Assembly: GCA_039822785.1 (NCBI GenBank)
Contig: JBCBMO010000001.1
Location: 372,001 to 436,000, forward strand
Length of the DNA stretch: 64,000 bases
DNA from: Thermohalobaculum sp039822785
Lineage (GTDB): Bacteria > Pseudomonadota > Alphaproteobacteria > Rhodobacterales > Rhodobacteraceae
Direction of reading: 5' to 3'
Under the pieces are notes generated by a model. That model did no database searches. It saw only the letters and a list, made by a program, of their open reading frames with translations, and was not told the origin of the DNA. Positions within the stretch are counted from its first letter, which is position 1, and every line of letters starts with the position of its first letter. The position numbers were made by a program, and so were the translations under genes. Shown here in pieces: positions 58,013 through 64,000 of the stretch.

Positions 58013-58612
58013 TCATGCCGGCAACCCCCTCTCGCGGAGTGCAGTGACCAGTGCCGGCGGATCTGTGAAGTGGATCGCCTGCATGCCGATCGCCGTCGCG
58101 CCGTCGACGTTCTTTGGGCTGTCGTCGATGAAGATGCAGCCGGCGGGATCGAGGCCATTGCGCTCCAGCAGCACGCGATAGATCGCGGGATCAGGCTTCA
58201 GCAGCTTTTCCTCTCCCGACACCACGACATCGCGGAACACCCCCAGGAAGGGATAGGCCGGCACGGTCTTGACCCATTGCTCGGCCGGGAAGTTGGTGAT
58301 CGCAAAGAGCGGGATCTCGGCCTCATGCAGGCGCTGCAGGACCTCGACCGTGCCCCAGATCGGCCCGGGAATGGTTTCCAACCAGCGATCGTAGAGCGTG
58401 CCGAGAAGATCGGCATAGGCGGGGTAAAGCTCTCGGGCGACCGCCACGGCCTCCGCCGGGGTGCGCCCACGGTCCTGCTCCTGGTGCCATGCCAGAAAGT
58501 CGACCTCGGCGCGAAAGGCAGCGATCCGGTCCTCGGTCCCCAGGAGATCGGCGAGCACCGGCTCGGGCTCCCAGTGGAGCAGCACGCGGCCCACATCGAA
58601 GACAACGTTCAT
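58013..58612 (-). CDS. HAD family hydrolase within phn operon
   Basis: This 199-residue haloacid-dehalogenase-type phosphatase has motif I in VVFDVGRVLLHWE (the nucleophile Asp, but the usual DxD is DVG), ITNFPAE as motif II, the Lys of LLKPDPAIY and FIDDSPKNV as motif IV. It resembles YihX-type sugar-phosphate phosphatases. Its start overlaps the phnI stop as ATGA, so it belongs to the C-P lyase operon. It could dephosphorylate a ribose phosphate intermediate. Motif I departs from the canonical DxDxT, so activity needs testing. Confidence 0.85.
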   Translation of the reverse strand: MNVVFDVGRVLLHWEPEPVLADLLGTEDRIAAFRAEVDFLAWHQEQDRGRTPAEAVAVARELYPAYADLLGTLYDRWLETIPGPIWGTVEVLQRLHEAEIPLFAITNFPAEQWVKTVPAYPFLGVFRDVVVSGEEKLLKPDPAIYRVLLERNGLDPAGCIFIDDSPKNVDGATAIGMQAIHFTDPPALVTALRERGLPA

Positions 58613-59691
58613 TCGGCGGCCTCCAGGTTGGCGAGTGCCTCTGCGCGGAGGCGGCGGATCAGTTGCAGCTCGGACTGAAAATCGACGTAGTGGGGCAGCT
58701 TGATGTGCTCCAGGAACCCCATCGCCTGGACGTTGTCCGCATGGCTGAGCGCGAACTCCGCGTCCTGGGCAGGGGCACCGACGTTCTCCTCGCCCAGTTC
58801 CTCCCACCGCAGCGCCCGGTCGACCAGCGACATGGCCAGGGCCTTACGCTCCCCGTGGCCGAAGACCAGGCCGTAGCCGCGAGTGAACTGCGCGGGCTCG
58901 GTCTTGGAGCCCGTGAACTGGTTCACGCTCTCGCACTCCGTCACCTCGATCGACGCGATGGCGACAGCGAAGCCGAGCTCCGGGATCTCGATGGACACGT
59001 CCACGGTGCCGACGCGTAGCTCGCCGACGAAGGCATGGGTCCGGCCGAACCCGCGCTGGGTGGAATAGGCGAGGCCGAGCAGCCACCCCTCGTCACCGCG
59101 CGCCAGCGCCTGCAGCCGCAGCGCGCGCGCCGCCGGAAAGGCGAGCGGCTCGCGGGTGAGGTCCGGCGGATCGTCGGGCCCCGGCGCCTCCTCCTGGATC
59201 AGTCCTTCGGCGTTCAGAAAACCGATCACATGGGGCGTCTCGGCCACCGCCTCCGCGGCCGCCGTCGCCTCGGGGATCGGCACGCCGGCGGCCAGCGCAA
59301 AGTCTATCAGCCGGTGGGTGTAGTCGAAGGTGGGGCCCAGGACCTGGCCGCCCGGCAGATCCTTGTAGGTGGCGGAGATCCGGCGGTCGCAGATCATCCG
59401 CTCCGTCTCGATCGGCAGCGTATGCCCAAAGCGCGGCAGCGTCGTGCGAAAGGCGCGGGCCAGAAACACCGCCTCGATCACGTCGCCGCGGGCCTGCTTC
59501 AGCGCCAGCGCCGCAAGATCGCGATCGTAGAGCGAGCCTTCCGCCATGACGCGGTTCACGGCGAGGCGAAGCTGGCCGGCGATCTGTTCGGGCGTCACCT
59601 CCGGCAGCGCGGGATCGCCGCGCCGTTCCTCCGCCAGCCAGGCATGGGCATTGTCGATGGCGCGCTCGCCACCCTTGACGGCGACATACAT
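58609..59691 (-). CDS. phnI: C-P lyase core subunit PhnI
   Basis: PhnI, with PhnG, H and L, attaches the phosphonate to ribose at the expense of the ATP adenine; alone it acts as a nucleosidase. The 360-residue protein has MYVAVKGGERAIDNAHAWL, RLAVNRVMAEGSLYDRDLAA, and late histidine-containing segments such as QFTRGYGLVFGHGERKA and EHIKLPHYVDFQSELQL. It overlaps phnH by one base (TGATG) and the HAD gene by four. Confidence 0.95.
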   Translation of the reverse strand: MYVAVKGGERAIDNAHAWLAEERRGDPALPEVTPEQIAGQLRLAVNRVMAEGSLYDRDLAALALKQARGDVIEAVFLARAFRTTLPRFGHTLPIETERMICDRRISATYKDLPGGQVLGPTFDYTHRLIDFALAAGVPIPEATAAAEAVAETPHVIGFLNAEGLIQEEAPGPDDPPDLTREPLAFPAARALRLQALARGDEGWLLGLAYSTQRGFGRTHAFVGELRVGTVDVSIEIPELGFAVAIASIEVTECESVNQFTGSKTEPAQFTRGYGLVFGHGERKALAMSLVDRALRWEELGEENVGAPAQDAEFALSHADNVQAMGFLEHIKLPHYVDFQSELQLIRRLRAEALANLEAAE

Positions 59692-60305
59692 CAGCCGGCC
59701 TCCCGTTCGACGCTGGTGCTGCGCGGCAGGCCGAGGATCCGGTCGCCCGCCACCAGGATGAGATCGACACCGAGGGGGAAGGCCGCTCGACGCGACAGGA
59801 TGTCGGCACTCCCCTCGGGCAGGTCGGGCGCGATGATGATCGCACCGTCGATGCCGGGGCCGGTCAGGCGCAGCGCCGGGCCACCGGTCAATCCCGGCAC
59901 CTCCACGATGAGCGTGATCCCCGCATCGGGATAATCCGGCGTGCCCTGTGGCCATTGCGTGAGCGGCAGCAGGCTCTCCCAGGGGCCGAGGGCGAAGCTG
60001 GCGCTACCGGGTGTTGAGGTTCTCGGCGCACCGGTATGAAACACGATCCAGGCCGCAAGCGCCGCCTCCTCCGCCCGCGGCGCGATCCACAGCGGCGTCT
60101 CTCCATCGGCGAGCGTCAGCAGGAGCGTCGCCGCGGCCGGGCTAAGGCCCGATGGCGCCGTGCCGCCGCTCAGCGTCGCGATCCGCCCTGGCTTGGCCAG
60201 CGCATCGAGGACGATCCGAAAAGCCCGCGCCCCTTCGCGCGCCGGATCCGCGAAGCCGCCTTCGAAACCGGTGGTCCCCGAGGCGTGATCGATCACAGCG
60301 CTCAT
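59691..60305 (-). CDS. phnH: C-P lyase core subunit PhnH
   Basis: PhnH is a structural subunit of the PhnGHIJ core complex. The 204-residue protein has the FADPAREGARAFRIVLDALAKPG start and the LPLGVDLILVAGDRILGLPRS end typical of the family. It overlaps phnG by four bases (ATGA) and phnI by one, so the set is translationally coupled. Confidence 0.94.
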   Translation of the reverse strand: MSAVIDHASGTTGFEGGFADPAREGARAFRIVLDALAKPGRIATLSGGTAPSGLSPAAATLLLTLADGETPLWIAPRAEEAALAAWIVFHTGAPRTSTPGSASFALGPWESLLPLTQWPQGTPDYPDAGITLIVEVPGLTGGPALRLTGPGIDGAIIIAPDLPEGSADILSRRAAFPLGVDLILVAGDRILGLPRSTSVEREAG

Positions 60306-60778
60306 GCGTTCTCCCCGCGCACCATGGTGAAAAAGTCGACCTTCGTGGCGGCAGCCTTTTGGCCGCGGGTGGTGCGGGCGGTGCGGGCCGCTTCTTCGAG
60401 CGGGCGCAGGATCTTCTCGGCGACAACGGGCGCGGAGGTGGCGCCCTGCATCAGCGCATCGACGAGGGCGGCGTTCTCTGCGTGCTCGGCGCTGCGGCCG
60501 GGCACCCAGGCATGGCCGACCGTCCCATCCGGCAGCGACAGGCTGGCACGCGTGACGGTCATCTCGCCGAGGTTGAAGGGCGCACCGGTCCCGCCGGCGC
60601 GACCGCGCACCATGACGGCGCCGATCTCCGGGCGGCGCAGCCACTGCACCGTCGGCCGGCCCCCCAAAAGGTCGAGGCAGGCAGCAAGATGCGCGGCCAG
60701 TGCCTCCGGCGCCGCCTGCGCGAGCACGGCCATCCAGGCGGCGCGGCCCTCAGCCGGCTCGGCAGTCTTCGTTATCAT
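60302..60778 (-). CDS. phnG: C-P lyase core subunit PhnG
   Basis: PhnG is the first gene of the C-P lyase operon and part of the PhnGHI ribosyltransferase. The 158-residue protein has WMAVLAQAAPEALAAHL, RPEIGAVMVRGRAGGTGAPFNLGEMTVTR and GHAWVPGRSAEHAENAALVDAL. The start MITKTAEPAEG (60778) with AGGAGG and AAGGG upstream is preferred. A divergent phnF gene lies 103 bases upstream. Confidence 0.94.
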   Translation of the reverse strand: MITKTAEPAEGRAAWMAVLAQAAPEALAAHLAACLDLLGGRPTVQWLRRPEIGAVMVRGRAGGTGAPFNLGEMTVTRASLSLPDGTVGHAWVPGRSAEHAENAALVDALMQGATSAPVVAEKILRPLEEAARTARTTRGQKAAATKVDFFTMVRGENA

Positions 60779-60795
60779 TGCCCTTGCCTCCTCAT

Positions 60796-60823
60796 TTGTC
60801 TCGACAACTATACAACTCGACAA
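60796..60823. promoter_or_regulatory. Candidate PhnF operator between phnG and phnF
   Basis: TTGTCTCGACAA (60796-60807) is a perfect dyad of TTGTC and GACAA with a two-base centre. Fifteen bases further a second element, TATACAACTCGACAA (60809-60823), repeats a GACAA half site. HutC-subfamily GntR regulators bind such TTGTNxxACAA-like dyads. It lies in the shared phnG/phnF control region. Confidence 0.5.
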
Positions 60824-60881
60824 TTAGAGTCGCCGCAAGGCTGGTGACCTGCGGCTTTGACAACGACGGAGCGAAGTTTTC

Positions 60882-61685
60882 GTGACAGAGGACCATCCCC
60901 TGGCGCCGGCCGGCAGCGGGTTGCCGATCTGGCAGCAGATCCGCAGCACCCTGGCCGAGGACATTGCGACGGGTCGCTATCCGCCGGGCGCGAGGCTGCC
61001 CAGCGAGCAGGCGCTCGCCGCGCGCTTCGGGGTCAACCGCCATACGGTGCGCCGCGCGATCGGGGCCTTGAGCGAGGCGGGGGCGGTCTTTGTCCGACGC
61101 GGGGCTGGCGCCAGGGTGACGACCGAGGCGGTGGACTATCAGCTCACCGCCACGCCGCGCTTTGGCGACAACCTTCGCCGGGCGGGGCGCAGGCCGTCGC
61201 GCCGCCTGTTACGGCTGGAGACGATCCATGCCGGGGAGAACGAAGCCCAGGCGCTGCTGATCCCCCCCGGGGCGCCCGTCGTCGTGTTGGAAGCCGTAGG
61301 TCTTGCGGATAGTCAGCCCATCAGCCTGGGGCGCAACCTGTTCCCCGCCGGGCAGCTTTTGGGGATCGAAGCGGCCTTGGCGCAGACGATGGCGGATCCC
61401 GACAGTGCCTCCATCACCGCGGCGCTCGCCAGCTGCGGGGCGACGGCCTACGCGCGGGCCGCGACCCGGGTGCAGGCGGTGCTGCCGCCACCGGAGGTCG
61501 CACGCCATCTGGCTCTGTCGCCGCAGACGCCGGTGCTGCAGACCGAGGCCGTCGATGAGACCGATGGTATGCCGGTGAACGCCGCGACGACCTGGTTCTG
61601 CGGGCCGCGGGTCACGCTGGTCGTCGAGACCGGGCGCGTTACCTCGACGTCTACGGATGAGGGCTCAGCGATCCCGCGTGCCTAA
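60882..61685 (+). CDS. phnF: GntR/HutC family regulator PhnF
   Basis: PhnF represses phosphonate-use genes. The 267-residue protein has an N-terminal winged helix (LPIWQQIRSTLAEDIATGRYPPGARLPSEQALAARFGVNRHTVRRAI) and a UTRA effector-binding domain (about residues 95-250). It starts with GTG at 60882 with GGAG upstream. Its divergent position to phnG makes it the obvious regulator of the operon. Confidence 0.92.
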   Translation: MTEDHPLAPAGSGLPIWQQIRSTLAEDIATGRYPPGARLPSEQALAARFGVNRHTVRRAIGALSEAGAVFVRRGAGARVTTEAVDYQLTATPRFGDNLRRAGRRPSRRLLRLETIHAGENEAQALLIPPGAPVVVLEAVGLADSQPISLGRNLFPAGQLLGIEAALAQTMADPDSASITAALASCGATAYARAATRVQAVLPPPEVARHLALSPQTPVLQTEAVDETDGMPVNAATTWFCGPRVTLVVETGRVTSTSTDEGSAIPRA

Positions 61686-61712
61686 CCAGGACCCAGCAAT
61701 CATGGGGACGAT

Positions 61713-61979
61713 ATGACGACACTCACCGATGCGCTCTCCGGCGCAGGCTGGACCCTCGAGCCCGATGGCAAGGCCATCAGCAAGACCTTCCGGTTCGGGA
61801 ACTTTCGCCAGGCGATGGCCTGGATGGTGCGCGCCGCATTCGAGGCGGAGGCGATCAACCACCATCCTGAGTGGTCGAACGTCTACAACCGCGTCACCGT
61901 CCGGCTGACGACGCATGACACGGGCGGCATGTCGGAGAAGGACATCGACTTGGCCGAGCGCCTCGAGTCGCTCTCCTGA
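61713..61979 (+). CDS. phhB: 4a-hydroxytetrahydrobiopterin dehydratase (PCD/DCoH)
   Basis: This enzyme recycles pterin cofactor for phenylalanine hydroxylase. The 88-residue protein has the active-site motif INHHPEWSNVYNRV (histidines at 50-51) and TFRFGNFRQAMAWM before it, as expected for the family. No aromatic hydroxylase gene is nearby. It ends seven bases before the convergent RbaW-like gene. Confidence 0.93.
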   Translation: MTTLTDALSGAGWTLEPDGKAISKTFRFGNFRQAMAWMVRAAFEAEAINHHPEWSNVYNRVTVRLTTHDTGGMSEKDIDLAERLESLS

Positions 61980-61985
61980 TCCCGC

Positions 61986-62459
61986 TCAGGCGAGGGCGCA
62001 GGCCGTCGGCGCGACGAGCAAGAGGAAGTTCGTGGCCCCGTCGCGGCAATAGTCCAGGCGCGCAACGGAGGCTCGAATGAGCATCCATCCCCAGCCGCCC
62101 TCCGGCAGGGCATCCAACTCCATGCCCACGTAGTCATGGTCGGTCTGCCGCTCCTCGAAGACGGAGCTCGGCAGCGGGACGCCGCGGTCCTCCACGCAGA
62201 ACCAGGGGCCGTCGGACCCAAGGCCATGATGGATGCGCACGGGCACGGATGGATCGTGCCCCGAATGCTCCAGCACATTGTTCAGGGCTTCGGTGAGCGC
62301 CAGGCGCATCGCCTCCTGAACGGCATCGTCGCCAGGCGCGGGCGAGAGCGAGGGGCAGACCCGGAGGGCCCTTTCCACCGCCGGTGCGACAGCCTCGAGA
62401 TGCGGCTCGAGCGCGACACAGGCAAGACACTCACCGATTTCGGCAAAGGGAGGTGACAT
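61986..62459 (-). CDS. rbaW: RbaW/RsbW-like anti-sigma factor serine kinase
   Basis: This 157-residue GHKL ATPase has the N-box LALTEALNNVLEH and a downstream WFCVEDRGVPLP G1-like segment. Such proteins bind and inactivate a sigma factor or phosphorylate an STAS antagonist. With the STAS gene upstream and the response-regulator phosphatase gene divergent, it matches the RbaV-RbaW-RbaY partner-switching set described in Rhodobacter capsulatus, which influences gene-transfer-agent production and stationary-phase survival. Confidence 0.85.
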   Translation of the reverse strand: MSPPFAEIGECLACVALEPHLEAVAPAVERALRVCPSLSPAPGDDAVQEAMRLALTEALNNVLEHSGHDPSVPVRIHHGLGSDGPWFCVEDRGVPLPSSVFEERQTDHDYVGMELDALPEGGWGWMLIRASVARLDYCRDGATNFLLLVAPTACALA

Positions 62460-62472
62460 CGTGAGGTCCCCT

Positions 62473-62784
62473 TCAGCTCTCTTCCTCGATCTGGAAAACC
62501 CGATCCATGCGGGTCAGCTTGAACACCCGCGCGACGGGCGGGCTGAGGTTCGCCAAGGCGAGCCGACGCGGATGCTTGATGTGCCGCAAGCAGCCGACAA
62601 TCGCCCCGAGGCCGGAGCTGTCAACGAATTCAACCGACTTCAAGTCGATGATGACGTCTTCCGACGTCGTATCGAGCACCTCAACGAGCGCGCGTTTGAA
62701 GCCTGTCACCTCGGCCGCGCCGAGCCGCGGACCGGGGATGGCGACACTGACGCGCCCACCCGGTTTGCTGAGCGAAAGTTCCAT
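62473..62784 (-). CDS. rbaV: RbaV/RsbV-like STAS anti-sigma factor antagonist
   Basis: This 103-residue STAS-domain protein has the phosphorylatable serine region VEFVDSSGLGAIVG. Dephosphorylated STAS antagonists bind the RsbW-like kinase and free its sigma-factor target. It is the first gene of the two-gene operon with rbaW (13 bases apart) and divergent from the phosphatase gene. Confidence 0.9.
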   Translation of the reverse strand: MELSLSKPGGRVSVAIPGPRLGAAEVTGFKRALVEVLDTTSEDVIIDLKSVEFVDSSGLGAIVGCLRHIKHPRRLALANLSPPVARVFKLTRMDRVFQIEEES

Positions 62785-62823
62785 GGATCCCTCCCATCAA
62801 TCACCTCTCGAATACGTGTTGGG

Positions 62824-62865
62824 GCTTAAAAAACGCCAAACGATCCCATTCATTCGATTTTAAGC
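62824..62865. promoter_or_regulatory. Spaced AT-rich dyad in the rbaV/rbaY control region
   Basis: GCTTAAAA (62824-62831) and TTTTAAGC (62858-62865) are perfect inverted copies separated by 26 bases. The TTAA cores recall CtrA-type half sites, but the spacing is not the usual seven bases. It lies between the divergent rbaV- and rbaY-like genes. Confidence 0.35.
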
Positions 62866-62903
62866 GCCAATGGCGTCAATGCGCTGGCGGGGCGGAGAGA
62901 GCG

Positions 62904-64000
62904 ATGACGGCAGAAAGCGTTAGGTCAGGGATGGCGCCGGACGAGCAACACGCACCCTCTCATGAGGGCTCGCTGACGTCGCCTGCGAAGGTCTGCACAC
63001 GGCGCGCCGCACCGGAGGATCGCATTCTCCTGGTGGACGACAGCCGGTCGCTGCGTCTCACGGTCGGGCAGACGCTGCGACGACTCGGTTTCGAGGTCGT
63101 GGAGGCCGCGAGTGGCGAGGAGGGTCTGGACCGGCTCGCCGCAGGCGACATTCAGCTCGTGCTGAGCGATTGGATGATGCCGGGCGTGGACGGGCCAACG
63201 ATGATCCGCCGCCTGCGTGAGCGCAGCGGACCCGACGATTTTCACTACGTCATCATGATGACGGCCAAGCAGGACAAGGCGGCCCTGGCGATCGGTTTCG
63301 ACGCCGGTGCCGATGACTTCATCGCCAAGCCGCTGGACGGCACCGAGCTTGCCGCGCGTCTGCGCGCCGGGCGCAGGCTGGTCGCCCTCCACAACACCCT
63401 CGCCAAACAAAAGAAGGAGACGGAGAACGCTCTCATCTCGACGAAGGAGATGTATGGCAAGCTCCAGGCCGATCTTGCGGTGGCCTCGACCCTACAGCGT
63501 GAGTATCTTCCGCCCCCCGTCGCCTCGGTGAACGGGACGACCGTCGCCTCGCTCTGCCGTTTTGCAGGGCATGTTGGCGGCGATCACGTCGGCTACTTCC
63601 CGATCGGCGAGCATTCGGTGGGGATCTTCTCGATCGATGTCTCCGGGCACGGCGTGGCCTCCTCGCTGTTGGCGATCCGGCTCGCGCAGTTCTTCGCGCC
63701 GCGCAACAGCACGGAGAGCATCGCCTTCGAGCGCGACACAATGGGGCGGGTGATCGCCCGCCCTCCGCAGGAGGTGCTGACGGAGCTTAACAACCGCACG
63801 ACCGGGTCACTCGATCACGACCTCTACTTCACCATGGCCTATGCGGTGGTCGACTTGCCGAGCGGGGACGTCTCGCTCTGCAGTGCCGGGCACTGGCCGG
63901 CCATCGTGTTCGATCCCTCGGGCGCCATCAGTTTCAGCGAGATCGGCATGGCGCCGCCGATCGGGCTGCTGGAGGATGCGACCTTTCCCGCCGCCCGGCT
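62904..64000 (+). CDS. rbaY: RbaY/RsbU-like receiver-PP2C phosphatase (3' truncated by window)
   Basis: The frame runs off the right edge after 365 codons. A CheY-like receiver comes first, with acidic pocket Asp45/Asp46, phosphoacceptor Asp89 (LSDWMMPG), Thr120 and Lys142 (AKPLDG). A short coiled linker near residues 165-190 leads to a PP2C/SpoIIE phosphatase domain, with metal-binding Asp227 (HVGGDH) and Asp245 (IDVSGHG). It would dephosphorylate the STAS antagonist when its receiver is activated. GGAGAGA precedes the ATG at 62904. Confidence 0.9.
   Translation, partial: MTAESVRSGMAPDEQHAPSHEGSLTSPAKVCTRRAAPEDRILLVDDSRSLRLTVGQTLRRLGFEVVEAASGEEGLDRLAAGDIQLVLSDWMMPGVDGPTMIRRLRERSGPDDFHYVIMMTAKQDKAALAIGFDAGADDFIAKPLDGTELAARLRAGRRLVALHNTLAKQKKETENALISTKEMYGKLQADLAVASTLQREYLPPPVASVNGTTVASLCRFAGHVGGDHVGYFPIGEHSVGIFSIDVSGHGVASSLLAIRLAQFFAPRNSTESIAFERDTMGRVIARPPQEVLTELNNRTTGSLDHDLYFTMAYAVVDLPSGDVSLCSAGHWPAIVFDPSGAISFSEIGMAPPIGLLEDATFPAAR

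Noticed and set aside
1..64000. CRISPR arrays, insertion sequences, prophage or integrative elements
   Set aside because: No regularly spaced repeats, transposase, integrase or phage structural genes were found on either strand.

Overview
This 64 kb window is chromosomal DNA from a G+C-rich alphaproteobacterium, most likely of the Rhodobacterales (Roseobacter/Rhodobacter group). The evidence is a ChpT phosphotransferase, an OlsB/OlsA ornithine-lipid pair, a corrinoid protein with a BHMT-like methyltransferase and DUF1638, a VPLPA-CTERM protein, a three-subunit-type formate dehydrogenase cluster with DUF3305/DUF3306, and an RbaV/RbaW/RbaY-like partner-switching set. Genes are dense and often overlap by 1-4 bases in ATGA or TGATG junctions. 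I see no rRNA, tRNA, CRISPR array, insertion sequence, integrase or phage gene.

Layout. 0-7.7 kb: cupin, ThiE-like synthase, glutamine-synthetase-family enzyme, ornithine-lipid synthesis (olsBA), DUF3553, chpT, gamma-carbonic anhydrase and gmk. 8-13.2 kb: PAS protein, then a minus-strand cluster of DUF1638, periplasmic rhodanese, DsrE-like protein, corrinoid protein, homocysteine methyltransferase and SufE. 13.3-25.7 kb: housekeeping genes (RNase D, ParA-like ATPase, OmpA lipoprotein, CPBP protease, aspS, methylmalonyl-CoA epimerase, acyl-CoA dehydrogenase, cytosolic rhodanese). 25.8-27.9 kb: LuxR regulator, degenerate receiver, VPLPA-CTERM protein.

28-39.7 kb: a formate dehydrogenase region. 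The structural and assembly genes (DUF3305, DUF3306, TorD-like, Tat peptide, fdhA, fdhB) are on the minus strand. A divergent plus-strand operon carries a poly-ferredoxin, DUF6494, Mrp, a degenerate biotin/lipoate-ligase-fold protein, DUF6505 and a hydroxyacid dehydrogenase. No cytochrome b subunit is present. 39.7-45.7 kb: CYTH-CHAD triphosphatase, GlcG-like protein, nitronate monooxygenase, malate synthase G and a zinc-finger-less DksA. 45.8-53.4 kb: MoxR ATPase and VWA protein separated by several genes, a DUF2927 lipoprotein, an STAS-like protein, a VOC protein and an M48 protease. 53.4-61.7 kb: a C-P lyase locus (phnF divergent from phnGHI-HAD-phnJKL, then DUF1045 and phnM). 61.7-64 kb: pterin dehydratase and the partner-switching genes; the phosphatase gene runs off the right edge.

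The most unusual non-coding feature is a pair of about 230-bp intergenic elements (1747-1978 and 49575-49804). They share three hairpin modules, and their long stems differ in sequence yet remain self-complementary. That pattern of compensatory change suggests selection for structure. Other leads are an ArsR/BigR-like palindrome before a DsrE-rhodanese operon, a structured leader before the glutamine-synthetase-like gene, an inverted repeat before a LuxR gene with a complete AHL pocket, and a 42-codon membrane-protein ORF lying antisense in the only large gap of the phn operon.
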